DNA of 22,684 bases from a virus. Numbering within the stretch: position 1 is the first letter of the stretch; every line of letters starts with the position of its first letter. This document shows positions 1-7,152 of this stretch, in pieces. Both the position numbers and the translations under genes were made by a program. The notes under the pieces are model-generated. The model had not been told where the DNA came from, searched no databases, and saw only the letters and a list, made by a program, of their open reading frames with translations. The stretch is from positions 1 to 22,684 of the IMG/VR virus record IMGVR_UViG_3300047388_000281; one strand, 5' to 3'.

Positions 1-1224
1 TGCGTTTCGGCATACGCCCAGACGATCGCGATGTGTCCGGGCGATCATTGGCGGCTGAACGCCAAGGGTGGCCGGGAGCGGGTCAAGTCCTCCGCCCTCT
101 CCCGCCTCTTGCGCTATCCCAACGATTATCAATCGATCAGCGACTTCATGCTGAACGTGACGCGGTCGCTCTACCTCGAAGGCAATGCCTATGCGCTCGC
201 GCTGCGCAACGACCGCTTCGAGATCGACGAGCTCCATTTGATGGACCCGATGAATTCCCGTCCGCGGCTCGCGACGAATGGCGAGGTTTTCTATCAACTG
301 TACGGCAACGATGTCATTCAGCGGCGCCTCGGCGCCGATGCGCTGCTCGTGCCGCAGCGCGATGTCTTGCATATCAAGCTGCACACGGTGCGCCACCGCA
401 TGCCGACTCCGCTCGTCGGCGAGTCGCCACTGGTCGCTGCTTACAGCGATATCGGCGTCAGCACCGCGATCATGAATCAGCAATACGCGTATTACCGGAA
501 CGAGGCGCGGCCGAGCGCGGTACTTACGACCGACCTCACGATGGACAAGGACCAACTGCAGGCGCTGCGCGACCGCTGGAACGAACAGGCCAAGGGTCTG
601 CACCAGGGCGGCACGCCGATTCTGACTTCAGGGCTCAAGGTCCAGCCATGGACGTCGGCCGGCAGGGAAGCGGCCACCGCGGACATTCTCAAGCTGTCGA
701 ATGAGAACATCGCACTGGTGTATCGGATACCGCTGCAGATCCTTGGGTTTGGTGGCGCGACGTTCTCGTCGACCGAAGCATTGATGCAAGGCTGGAAAGC
801 GTCCGGTCTCGGCTTCGCGCTCAATCACATCGAAGAATCGATCGGAAACCTTTTCCAGCTCTCGGGCGTGCCGGACGAATATGTCGAGTTTGACACCGGC
901 GCGCTTTTACGCTCGGCGCAGAAAGATCGCATCGAGTCGCTGGCCCGCGGCGTTCAGGGCGGCATCTACGCGCCAAACGAGGCGCGCGAGATGGAAGGTC
1001 TCGATAGCGTCGAATTCGGCGACGAGCCGCGCGTCCAGCAGCAGGTCGTCCCGCTCAGCCAAGTCGGGAAGATCCAAGCTGCGCCGGCGGCGCCGCCTCC
1101 TCCCGCAGCGCCGCCGGCTCCCGCAACGCCTCCGCAAAAGAGCAACCGCGATGACATTGCACGAGAGGTCCGAAACCTGTTTGCCAATGCCGACCGGATC
1201 GGACGACGACGCGCTGCTTCTTGA
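1..1224 (+). CDS. Phage portal protein, HK97 type (5' end outside window)
   Basis: The reading frame is open from base 1, so the true start lies upstream; 407 residues are visible. The portal forms the dodecameric ring at one capsid vertex through which DNA is packaged and to which the tail joins. The text matches the HK97/Phage_portal family: an early LRYPNDYQS segment followed by FMLNVTRSLYLEGNAYA, a VLHIKLHTV segment, a PTPLVGESPL segment near residue 137, and the GGATFSSTEALMQ segment near residue 252 that is typical of the clip/stem region. The last ~60 residues are rich in Ala and Pro and look disordered. The next gene starts inside its 3' end. I am confident of the family; the missing N-terminus is probably short. 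Confidence 0.93.
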   Translation, partial: CVSAYAQTIAMCPGDHWRLNAKGGRERVKSSALSRLLRYPNDYQSISDFMLNVTRSLYLEGNAYALALRNDRFEIDELHLMDPMNSRPRLATNGEVFYQLYGNDVIQRRLGADALLVPQRDVLHIKLHTVRHRMPTPLVGESPLVAAYSDIGVSTAIMNQQYAYYRNEARPSAVLTTDLTMDKDQLQALRDRWNEQAKGLHQGGTPILTSGLKVQPWTSAGREAATADILKLSNENIALVYRIPLQILGFGGATFSSTEALMQGWKASGLGFALNHIEESIGNLFQLSGVPDEYVEFDTGALLRSAQKDRIESLARGVQGGIYAPNEAREMEGLDSVEFGDEPRVQQQVVPLSQVGKIQAAPAAPPPPAAPPAPATPPQKSNRDDIAREVRNLFANADRIGRRRAAS

Positions 1225-1651
1225 CGCGTGGCGCGAGGCGCTCGCCGAGGCGCTCTACACCGAGCGCGCGCAATGGGAACGCCACCGTGAACTGACCGAG
1301 GCGCAGACCAGGGCGACGATCCTGCAATTGCAGGCCGAGGCGGCCGAGCTGCGGTCGAGCCTGACGCAACAGGTCGAGGCGATCGCCGCCAGGCTCAAGG
1401 ACGGTGCCGATGGCGCGCCAGGACCGGCAGGACCGGCCGGCGAGAAAGGCGACGCAGGACTGCCCGGCGAGAAGGGCGAGAATGCCGACGCTATCTTGCT
1501 GCCGCCCGAGCTGGCCGAGCAGGTCGCAAGTGCGGCGCGCCTGTTGCACGAGTTGCCGCCGATCGGCGAACGCATGCCGTCAGGGCGGGTGCTGCGCATC
1601 GAGCGGGACGAGAATGGCGCGCTCGTGCCGATCTATGAGCCGCAGTCGTGA
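1151..1651 (+). CDS. Collagen-like virion fibre protein with coiled coil
   Basis: The protein is 166 residues from the ATG at 1151, which has an AAAAGAG sequence 8 nt upstream; an ATG at 1187 (154 residues) is an equally reasonable start. Residues ~22-83 form a charged helix with heptad-like spacing (EALYTERAQWERHRELTEAQ), residues 85-111 are nine uninterrupted Gly-X-Y triplets beginning GADGAPGPAG, and the last ~55 residues form a small globular end. Coiled coil, collagen triple helix and cap is the usual order of a trimeric phage fibre. It overlaps the portal 3' end and ends in a GTGA overlap with the next gene. The role as a head or neck surface fibre is inferred from position between portal and connector. 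It is not an enzyme. Confidence 0.75.
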   Translation: MTLHERSETCLPMPTGSDDDALLLDAWREALAEALYTERAQWERHRELTEAQTRATILQLQAEAAELRSSLTQQVEAIAARLKDGADGAPGPAGPAGEKGDAGLPGEKGENADAILLPPELAEQVASAARLLHELPPIGERMPSGRVLRIERDENGALVPIYEPQS

Positions 1652-2013
1652 TCGTCAATCTTTCGGAAGCCGCCAGCAACGCGATACTCGATCGGCTGAC
1701 CACCATGATGGACGGCGGCACCATCGAGCTGTCGTCGGATAACGGAGAAACACTCGCGGTGCTCAAACTATCCGATCCGGCAGCCGATGCCGCCAGAGGC
1801 GCCGAGCTGGTATTCAATGAGATCGCCGAGGAAGACGCCGCGCTTGCAGAGGGCAATGCCTCGTCCGCGCGCGTTATCGCTGCTGACGGCAGCGAGGTGT
1901 TTTCTTGCGATGTCGGAGATGAACAATCCGATGCGGTCATCAAGCTCAACACCACCAGCATTTATCGGAACGGCCCGGTGCGGCTGACATCTTTCCGCCT
2001 GGGGATGCCGTAA
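1648..2013 (+). CDS. Small beta-rich phage structural protein (candidate decoration protein)
   Basis: The protein is 121 residues from a GTG start that overlaps the previous stop (GTGA). It begins with a helix (IVNLSEAASNAILDRLTTMM) and ends with a beta-rich segment containing KLNTTSI and VRLTSFRLGMP. This layout, an N-terminal helix followed by a segment ending in Leu-Asn-[ST]-x-[ST]-Ile and then Val-x-[IL]-Thr-Ser, resembles small phage proteins I associate with Rhizobiales and other alphaproteobacterial prophages, which have no assigned function. The following gene ends in the same pattern, so the two may be distant relatives. Position among head genes suggests a virion component; a decoration role is only a guess. 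Confidence 0.7.
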   Translation: MIVNLSEAASNAILDRLTTMMDGGTIELSSDNGETLAVLKLSDPAADAARGAELVFNEIAEEDAALAEGNASSARVIAADGSEVFSCDVGDEQSDAVIKLNTTSIYRNGPVRLTSFRLGMP

Positions 2014-2391
2014 ATGGCGGTCAATTACGATGCAGCGACGAAAACGGCTCGGATGGCCGCCACGATCCTGCAGATCGATGCCAATGCTTCGCCTGCTTAC
2101 ATCGAGATATGCACGGCGTCGTTTGCCGCTACGCTCGTCACCATCACGCTGTCCGATCCGAGCTTCACGGAATCGGGCGGTGTTATCACCATGGCAGGGG
2201 CGCCTAAATCGGGGATTGCCACCGCTGCCGGCACCGCGGCGGTGGCGCGCATTAAGGATGGCGGCGGCACCACCAAAGTGAACAACCTCACGGTCGGCAC
2301 TAGTGGCGCCGATATCAACTTGAATTCGGTGTCAATAGCGATCGGACAAACTGTCACGATCACCTCGGCGACGATCACGCACGCGACATGA
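2014..2391 (+). CDS. Small beta-rich phage structural protein, related to the preceding one
   Basis: The protein is 125 residues; its ATG directly follows the preceding TAA. It opens with NYDAATKTARMAATILQIDA, then alternates short hydrophobic strands and Gly/Thr turns (ITLSDPSFTESGGVITMAG) and ends with VGTSGADINLNSVSI and VTITSATITHA. The ending matches the ending of the previous gene, while the middle has diverged. The Ala/Thr/Gly-rich beta character and absence of catalytic motifs fit a virion surface or decoration protein. No transmembrane segment or signal peptide is seen. It overlaps the next gene by ATGA, so translation is likely coupled. Function is unproven. Confidence 0.7.
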   Translation: MAVNYDAATKTARMAATILQIDANASPAYIEICTASFAATLVTITLSDPSFTESGGVITMAGAPKSGIATAAGTAAVARIKDGGGTTKVNNLTVGTSGADINLNSVSIAIGQTVTITSATITHAT

Positions 2392-3173
2392 CCGCCCACC
2401 TCGTTAGCGACGAAAACGTCGTTCACACCACCGAGCAAAGCAGCGGCAAGGTCCATACCAATCATGGCCATCCGATCGTTGGAACGCTGCAAGAGGTCGT
2501 GGGCACGCTGGTGGCAACCGAGGCCGGCGATACCCCAGCGATCACGGGACTGACCGGCCTTTTTGGCACGCTTGCAGCAACCGAAGCGGCCGACACAACC
2601 GCAATCGCCGGACTGGCCGGCCTTATCGGCGCGCTCGCCATAACGGAAGGCGTCGATACCGCTGCCTTTGCCGGAACGATCTCGGCGCCGGTAATCGCCG
2701 GCGCGCTGGCTGCGATCGAGGCGGCAGATGTTGCTGCCCTTGCGGGCGCGGTCGGTCTCATCGGTACGCTCGCCGCAACGGACCAGGCCGATGTATTTGC
2801 CGCAGCCGGCATCGTCGCTGCGGCCGGCGAGATCATCGGCTCGCTCGATGCCGTCGAAGGTGCGGACACTGCGGCATTCGCCGGTGTTGTGCCTGTCCCG
2901 ATTAGCATCACTGTCGGCGGCGGTTACTATCCGCCAGAGAGGCCGCTCCCGGTCGAGGGCGCCGGCCATGGCATTCTGCCCCGGATCGAGGGCGAGGCGC
3001 ATGGCGTCGTCGTTATTGCGGGCGAGGCGGCGGCGCTATTGCGCGGCCTCGTTGGCGAAGCGGCTGGATCAAGTGCGGCGCGGCTTATCAACCTCGTGGG
3101 CACTGCTTCCGGGCAACATGACCTCGTCGAGGATGATGAAGCCGCCGCTATCGTCTGGATGTTGGCAGCATGA
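2388..3173 (+). CDS. Ala/Gly-rich repeat protein of the head region
   Basis: The protein has 261 residues and starts in an ATGA overlap. Residues ~37-166 are six degenerate repeats with the pattern G-[TAS]-L-x-A-x-E-x-x-D-x-x-A-[IF]-x-G; GTL/GAL/GSL units begin at residues 39, 60, 81, 105, 126 and 151, giving spacings of 21, 21, 24, 21 and 25. A Gly/Pro linker (VGGGYYPPERPLPVEG) separates them from a second Ala/Gly/Glu-rich domain. There are no catalytic motifs. Repeats of this composition could make an extended rod or solenoid on the virion. The gene near 16054 carries a related ~20-residue periodicity. I recognise the style from Rhizobiales prophages but not a named family. Confidence 0.7.
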   Translation: MTAHLVSDENVVHTTEQSSGKVHTNHGHPIVGTLQEVVGTLVATEAGDTPAITGLTGLFGTLAATEAADTTAIAGLAGLIGALAITEGVDTAAFAGTISAPVIAGALAAIEAADVAALAGAVGLIGTLAATDQADVFAAAGIVAAAGEIIGSLDAVEGADTAAFAGVVPVPISITVGGGYYPPERPLPVEGAGHGILPRIEGEAHGVVVIAGEAAALLRGLVGEAAGSSAARLINLVGTASGQHDLVEDDEAAAIVWMLAA

Positions 3174-3907
3174 CCACTCCTGGCCCGAAATATTCGCTGC
3201 TCGACGGGCTTAGTACCTGTCTTGCTGTGGCCCAGCGGGCGCTCCTCGAGGTGCGGGCGCTTGCACGGACTCCGGGGCCAGAGGGCAAGCGCGGGCCTGC
3301 TGGCGAGCGCGGCGAAGCCGGCAAAGCCGGATCAGCAGGGCCGGCGGGGCGTGCCGGCATCGATGGCAAGGACGGCGAACCCGGGCCAGAGGGCAAGCCC
3401 GGGGCGTTGCCGGTGGCGCGCGACTGGACACCCGGGATCGTCCACTACGCGGGAACCGTCGTCGCCCATGCCGGCGGCACCTTCCAGGCTACCCGCGACA
3501 CCGGGCAAGCGCCCGGTCATGCTGACTGGACCTGTCTGGCACGACCCGGCCGCGATGCTGCGATGCCAACGGTGCGCGGCACCTTCGCCGAAGGCGAAAC
3601 CTATACGGCGCTCGACATCGTTGCACTCGGCGGGTCAAGTTTCATTGCTCGCCAGGATGCCCCAGGCCCATGTCCGGGGCCCGCCTGGCAGCTTATCGCC
3701 TCGGCGGGCAAGCCGGGCAAGCCCGGCCCGAAGGGCGACCACGGGGCTCCTGGCGCGCGTGGCGAGCGCGGGATGGCAGCGCCGACCATCATCGGCTGGC
3801 GCATCGACCGCGAGGCCTACACGGCGCAGCCGGTCATGTCCGACAACAGCGAGGCGCCGGCGCTCGAGCTTCGCGCCTTGTTCGAGCAGTTCCACGAGGG
3901 GCGGTGA
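3170..3907 (+). CDS. Collagen-like fibre protein with two CBM5/12-like modules
   Basis: The protein has 245 residues and starts in an ATGA overlap. Residues ~34-80 are Gly-X-Y triplets (TPGPEGKRGPAGERGEAG onward), and a second, shorter run lies at ~180-202 (GKPGKPGPKGDHGAPG). Between them are two modules of ~40 residues that read like ChiC/CBM5-12 carbohydrate-binding modules: W86-x-x-G-I-x-x-Y-x-G-T-V-V to W120, and V135-x-G-x-F to W173. Collagen stalks carrying sugar-binding modules are a known way to build phage adhesin fibres. Placement between portal and connector suggests a capsid- or neck-attached fibre, perhaps for weak binding to surface polysaccharide; that role is inferred. The stop overlaps the next ATG (TGATG). 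Confidence 0.75.
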   Translation: MTTPGPKYSLLDGLSTCLAVAQRALLEVRALARTPGPEGKRGPAGERGEAGKAGSAGPAGRAGIDGKDGEPGPEGKPGALPVARDWTPGIVHYAGTVVAHAGGTFQATRDTGQAPGHADWTCLARPGRDAAMPTVRGTFAEGETYTALDIVALGGSSFIARQDAPGPCPGPAWQLIASAGKPGKPGPKGDHGAPGARGERGMAAPTIIGWRIDREAYTAQPVMSDNSEAPALELRALFEQFHEGR

Positions 3908-4554
3908 TGGCCGACGTTTGGGTCAAGGTGCTGGCGCCGGCCGACAGCTATGCGCTCGTCACGCTGGACGAGATCAAAAGCATCCTCGGCCTGCCGCCGA
4001 GCAATACCAGCGAAGACACGCAGTTGCAGATGTGGATCGATCAGTACAGCGACGTCATCGCGACGATGTGCCAGCGCGTGTTCGCCTACGAGCAGGTCGC
4101 CGAAACCTGGCGCGGCGACTCAATGCCGTTCGACAGTCCGCGCCTGTTCCTGACGCACTATCCGGTCGCCGACGCCGACATCGTCTCGGTGGAATCGCCG
4201 CGCGGCAACATCCTCGACCCGGCGAGCTACGAGATCGAGAACCTGTCCGGCAAGATGCGTATCGAAGGCGCCTGGACCGAGCCCGTCACCGTGACCTATA
4301 GCGGCGGCTATCTCTTGCCCGATGCCGCACCGCCGGCGATCAAGGCAGCGGCCACGCTATTGATCCAGGCAGCGCGGCTGCAGCAGCGCTTGAACGCCAC
4401 CGGCGGCGTCCGGATGGTCCGGCATGGCGATACCATCGTGCAGTATTACGATCCGCTTCAGGTACTCGGTAAGGCCGCACCCACCGCGCCATTGCAGGCG
4501 GCAGCCGATACCGCCGCCGGGCTGCTGAGTGCGTACATGCGCATTTATGTATGA
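3907..4554 (+). CDS. Phage head-tail connector protein (gp6-like adaptor)
   Basis: The protein has 215 residues; the ATG at 3907 sits in a TGATG overlap, which decides the start over longer in-frame alternatives. The N-terminus reads like the gp6/Phage_connect family: VTLDEIKSILGLP, then QLQMWIDQYSDVIATMCQR, a two-helix bundle, followed by a beta segment (YPVADADIVSV) and, near residue 130, VTVTYSGGYLLPDAAPPAIKAAATLLI, a common family signature. These proteins form the ring under the portal that receives the neck and tail. Family length is usually 100-200 residues, so this one is slightly long, with an extra C-terminal helix rich in Ala. It overlaps the glycosyltransferase gene by ATGA. Confidence 0.87.
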   Translation: MADVWVKVLAPADSYALVTLDEIKSILGLPPSNTSEDTQLQMWIDQYSDVIATMCQRVFAYEQVAETWRGDSMPFDSPRLFLTHYPVADADIVSVESPRGNILDPASYEIENLSGKMRIEGAWTEPVTVTYSGGYLLPDAAPPAIKAAATLLIQAARLQQRLNATGGVRMVRHGDTIVQYYDPLQVLGKAAPTAPLQAAADTAAGLLSAYMRIYV

Positions 4555-5177
4555 TCGTCGCGTGTGTGCGCACCGGGACCAAGTACGGCCCGGAATACGT
4601 CGAGCGGCTGGTCCGCGGCGTCAAACGCCACAGCAGCGTAGAGTGCTCTTTCATGTGTCTCACCGACCAGCCGGAGACCTGGCCGGGCGTCGAGAACTTG
4701 TCCGTCGAGCTGTCCGGATGGTGGGCCAAGATGGCGCTTTTCAATCCGGATTGGCGGGGCAACGAGCGCTTGGTTTATCTCGATCTCGACACCGTGGTGA
4801 ACGGCAACATCGATCCGCTGCTCGCGCTGGAGACCGAGTTCGCCATTTGTCACAGCTTCACGCCGGCGCACCTGAAGCGACCATGCAAGTACAGCTCATG
4901 CATCATTGCGCTTGCGCCGAACTATGGTCGCCGGATTTACGATGAGTTCATGGCAAACAAATCGGCGCTGATACCAATGTACGTCCGCTATGGCGACCAG
5001 CGCGTGATGGAGCACATCGACGATAGCGCCAGGTCTTTGCAGGATATGCTGCCGCAAGGATTCTTCTCATATTGCCGCGACGGTTTCCAAAAAAACGCTT
5101 CGCTGTTGATCTTCGGCGCCGAAGCCAAACCGCACAATTCCCGCGATCACTGGGTGAAGCAGGCGTGGCTGGCGTGA
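4551..5177 (+). CDS. GT-A fold glycosyltransferase in the head-tail module
   Basis: The protein has 208 residues and starts in an ATGA overlap. Visible hallmarks of a metal-dependent GT-A enzyme are an N-terminal strand MIVACVRTGTKYG, a DxD motif at D78-L-D80 within RLVYLDLDTVV, a GDQRVMEH segment near residue 148 and a C-terminal FGAEAKPHNSRDHW in which KPH is the usual second metal-binding site. Such enzymes transfer a sugar from a nucleotide donor to an acceptor; donor and acceptor cannot be read from the sequence. There is no signal peptide or membrane anchor, so it should act in the cytoplasm. It lies between connector and head-closure genes with overlaps on both sides. Modification of a virion protein, a host glycan or DNA are all possible. 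Confidence 0.85.
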   Translation: MIVACVRTGTKYGPEYVERLVRGVKRHSSVECSFMCLTDQPETWPGVENLSVELSGWWAKMALFNPDWRGNERLVYLDLDTVVNGNIDPLLALETEFAICHSFTPAHLKRPCKYSSCIIALAPNYGRRIYDEFMANKSALIPMYVRYGDQRVMEHIDDSARSLQDMLPQGFFSYCRDGFQKNASLLIFGAEAKPHNSRDHWVKQAWLA

Positions 5178-5542
5178 CCATCGACTACAGCGCACTGATG
5201 TACGACCCGGTGTACGCGGTGCTCGGCGTGCCGGCAGTGCTGACCGTGACGGGAGCCGATACCGGGGCCGAGATCACCGTGATCGACGACACGCGGCCGA
5301 ACGTGCTGCCGATCTCGCCTGGCGGCGGGACACCTGCCGACGTGCGCAACGTCGGGCCGGGCGCCTTTGCCCGCATTCCCGAACTCGCCGGAAAGGGCAT
5401 AGCGCGCGCCGACTATGCCGACGCGGTGCTGGCCTTCAACGGCCGCACCTGGGTGGTTCGTTCTTGGGAGTTGAGGGGCAGCCCGAACGGTGAGGACTTG
5501 GGCGAGGTGCGGTTCGCGCTGAAGGCCGATGCCGTTGGTTGA
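5174..5542 (+). CDS. Head-closure / head-tail joining-like protein
   Basis: The protein has 122 residues; the GTG at 5174 overlaps the preceding stop as GTGA and is preferred to an upstream in-frame ATG lying inside the glycosyltransferase gene. The text is beta-rich: VYAVLGVPAVLTVTG, ITVIDDTRP, then RTWVVRSWELRG near the end. Size, beta character and place between connector and tail terminator are those of the small head-closure or neck proteins (gpFII- or gp16-like). The invariant-looking VRNVGPGAFARIPEL segment in the middle is not a motif I can name. Its 3' end overlaps the next gene by 14 nt. Assignment depends mostly on gene order. Confidence 0.65.
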   Translation: MTIDYSALMYDPVYAVLGVPAVLTVTGADTGAEITVIDDTRPNVLPISPGGGTPADVRNVGPGAFARIPELAGKGIARADYADAVLAFNGRTWVVRSWELRGSPNGEDLGEVRFALKADAVG

Positions 5543-5990
5543 CGTTCGCGAGGACATCCTGGCCCGGCTGCTCGTGGTGGTCGCCAGCATTCCAAACATC
5601 AAGTCGGCCCAGCGCAACAATACCGAAATCCCCGAGGAGCTGTTGCCGGCGGCGCTCGTGTTCGATGGCGACGAGGAAACCGACGACGCCTCCGATCGAT
5701 CGATGCACCCATCTAATCGGCCAACCATGGTTCGCATGCATCCTGAGATCGTCATCGCACAGCAGGCGGACGAGGTCGGGTCCGATCTGACCACTCTCCG
5801 GCGGGAGCTGATCAAGCGGGTGCTGAACGATACCGAGCTGAACGAGCAGATCGTCAAGACCGGACGCAATGGCAATGGCGCAATCCGCTATCTCGGATGC
5901 CAGACCGACCTCGGCTTGGGACGCTCGCTGCAGGGGGCGCTGCGCGCTCAGTTCATGTTCAAGTACGCACTCAAAATAGAGGACTTATGA
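5529..5990 (+). CDS. Tail terminator-like protein
   Basis: The protein has 153 residues and overlaps the preceding gene by 14 nt. It begins VDVREDILARLLVVVASIP, an amphipathic helix typical of tail terminator/minor tail protein U families, followed by a strand-rich middle (LLPAALVFDGDEE, MVRMHPEIVIAQQ), a helix DLTTLRRELIKRVLNDTEL and a final strand LRAQFMFKYAL, which gives the alpha/beta layout of these hexameric ring proteins. They stop tail-tube polymerisation and provide the surface that docks to the head. Position immediately before the tail tube gene agrees. No sheath gene follows, which fits a siphovirus-type tail. Confidence 0.72.
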   Translation: MPLVDVREDILARLLVVVASIPNIKSAQRNNTEIPEELLPAALVFDGDEETDDASDRSMHPSNRPTMVRMHPEIVIAQQADEVGSDLTTLRRELIKRVLNDTELNEQIVKTGRNGNGAIRYLGCQTDLGLGRSLQGALRAQFMFKYALKIEDL

Positions 5991-5993
5991 GCC

Positions 5994-6521
5994 ATGCCCA
6001 CGTCACCCAATGTCCAGAACTATCACATCGGCAAAGGCATCGTGTCGTTCAAGGAAGTCGGCGGCTCGACCTTCACCGACCTCGGCAATGCACCGAAGTT
6101 CATCTACACGCCGACGGTCACCAAAAAAGAGCACTTCTCGTCCCGCGAGGGTATCAAGACCAAGGACTTCACCGCCATCACCGAGGTCGGCGCGACCATC
6201 AAGGTGACGCTCGACGAGATCACTGGGCTCAATCTGGCTTTCTTCGCGCTGGCCGATACGGGCACCGACAGCGACGGCAACATCACCCTGAGCGGCCTGT
6301 CGAAGGCCGAGTTCGTCGGCGACATCAAGGTCGTCGGCACCAATGACGTTGGCCAGCAGGTCGACTTCCTCGCCACCGTTTCGTTCATTCCGTCCGGTGA
6401 TTTCAGCTTCATCACCGACGCGGACGATTTCACGGTGATCGAGATCGAGGCCGAGGTGCAGAAGGGGCCAGGTGGAGACTTCGGAGTCTGGACGATCCGG
6501 GATGATACCGTGTCATCTTGA
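5994..6521 (+). CDS. Major tail tube protein
   Basis: The protein has 175 residues and is preceded by an AGAGGA ribosome-binding site about 10 nt upstream. It is beta-rich and soluble, with the progression found in phage tail tube proteins: an N-terminal NYHIGKGIVSFKEVG, a long central hairpin (KKEHFSSREGIKTKDF), ITEVGATIKVTLDEIT, and a closing segment with SFIPSGDFSFITDADDFTVIEIEAEV. Hexamers of this protein stack to form the tube through which DNA passes. Its place after the terminator and before the tail chaperones is canonical. It has no Ig-like C-terminal extension. A short gap separates it from the next gene, and both carry good Shine-Dalgarno sequences, as expected for highly expressed tail genes. 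Confidence 0.87.
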   Translation: MPTSPNVQNYHIGKGIVSFKEVGGSTFTDLGNAPKFIYTPTVTKKEHFSSREGIKTKDFTAITEVGATIKVTLDEITGLNLAFFALADTGTDSDGNITLSGLSKAEFVGDIKVVGTNDVGQQVDFLATVSFIPSGDFSFITDADDFTVIEIEAEVQKGPGGDFGVWTIRDDTVSS

Positions 6522-6532
6522 GGGGAAACAGC

Positions 6533-7003
6533 ATGGCTGACCTATTGGATATCGCACCGTCGACGGCGGTCGAGGTCGTCAAGATCAACGGCCTGCGGGT
6601 CAAGGTGCATGGCGTTTCGGTCGACGCCATCGCGTCGATCGTGGCCCGGTTCCCCGAACTGAAATCGCTGGCCAGCGGCGCATCCGGCGACAACTTCCTG
6701 CCGCGCCTGATCCAAGGCTGCGGCGCCGCGGTCGGGCCGATCATCGCGGCGGGATGCGGCCATCTCACGGACGAGGCCTACGAGCAGCACGCCGCCAAGC
6801 TGCTGCCCGAGCACCAGATGAAATTCCTCAAGGCCATTTTCGGGCTGACGTTCCCAAACGGAATAGGCTCCTTCGTCGAGGATCTGACGGGCCTCATCGG
6901 CGGGGCGGGCGAAGGAGCAAAGACCGTGAAGGTCCGCTTGCGGAAATCGCCCTCGCCGTCGTCGCCCTCGGACGACGCGGATTCCCACCAGACTTTGCAA
7001 TGA
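6533..7003 (+). CDS. Tail assembly chaperone, first (G-like) protein
   Basis: The protein has 156 residues; the ATG at 6533 has GAGGGG about 7 nt upstream, which favours it over a non-ATG start nearer the tube gene. It opens with MADLLDIAPSTAVEVVKING and a helical core (VDAIASIVARFPELK, LLPEHQMKFLKAIFGLTF). It sits between tail tube and tape measure, where phages carry a chaperone that binds the tape measure during tail assembly. The C-terminus (SPSPSSPSDD) looks unstructured and unlike the core. The -1 frame beneath that tail encodes GRRGFPPDFAMTLTPRQ, which continues directly into the next ORF, so a G/GT-type frameshift product is possible. The stop overlaps the next ATG (ATGA). Confidence 0.75.
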   Translation: MADLLDIAPSTAVEVVKINGLRVKVHGVSVDAIASIVARFPELKSLASGASGDNFLPRLIQGCGAAVGPIIAAGCGHLTDEAYEQHAAKLLPEHQMKFLKAIFGLTFPNGIGSFVEDLTGLIGGAGEGAKTVKVRLRKSPSPSSPSDDADSHQTLQ

Positions 7004-7152
7004 CGCTGACGCCGCGCCAAGTCGCGGCCTACCTCGAACTTGGCGAGCAGCTCGACCGCATGGAACGGGCGAACGATCTCGCCATCGCCGCCATCGGGGC
7101 GCAGGGCGATCAGAAGACGATCGAGAAGACGCTCAAGGAATTGGGCGGGTAG
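7000..7152 (+). CDS. Tail assembly chaperone, second (T-like) ORF
   Basis: From the ATG at 7000, in an ATGA overlap, this is a 50-residue, mostly helical protein: TLTPRQVAAYLELGEQLDRMERAND and a charged end QKTIEKTLKELGG. Its frame is open upstream for more than 200 bases and just upstream reads EIALAVVALGRRGFPPDFA, which looks protein-like. It lies in the -1 frame relative to the preceding gene. Two readings are possible: a separate small protein made by reinitiation, or the C-terminal half of a frameshift fusion with the preceding chaperone, as in lambda gpG/gpGT. No classical X XXY YYZ heptamer is present; an A AAG tetramer occurs near 6919-6922. Confidence 0.65.
   Translation: MTLTPRQVAAYLELGEQLDRMERANDLAIAAIGAQGDQKTIEKTLKELGG

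Noticed and set aside
1405-1490. Eukaryotic collagen gene transfer
   Set aside because: Short Gly-X-Y runs next to coiled coils are common in phage fibres and bacteria; base use matches the flanking genes.
2097-3002. Long reverse-strand ORF (about 300 codons) opposite the repeat protein
   Set aside because: It is the antisense shadow of a GC-rich gene with repeats; it has no ribosome-binding site and odd Arg/Asp-rich composition, while the + strand frame has coupled starts and a clear repeat pattern.
6890-6960. A classical X XXY YYZ slippery heptamer in the tail chaperone overlap
   Set aside because: I checked the frame around the overlap and found none in the correct phase, so frameshifting is left as a possibility only.
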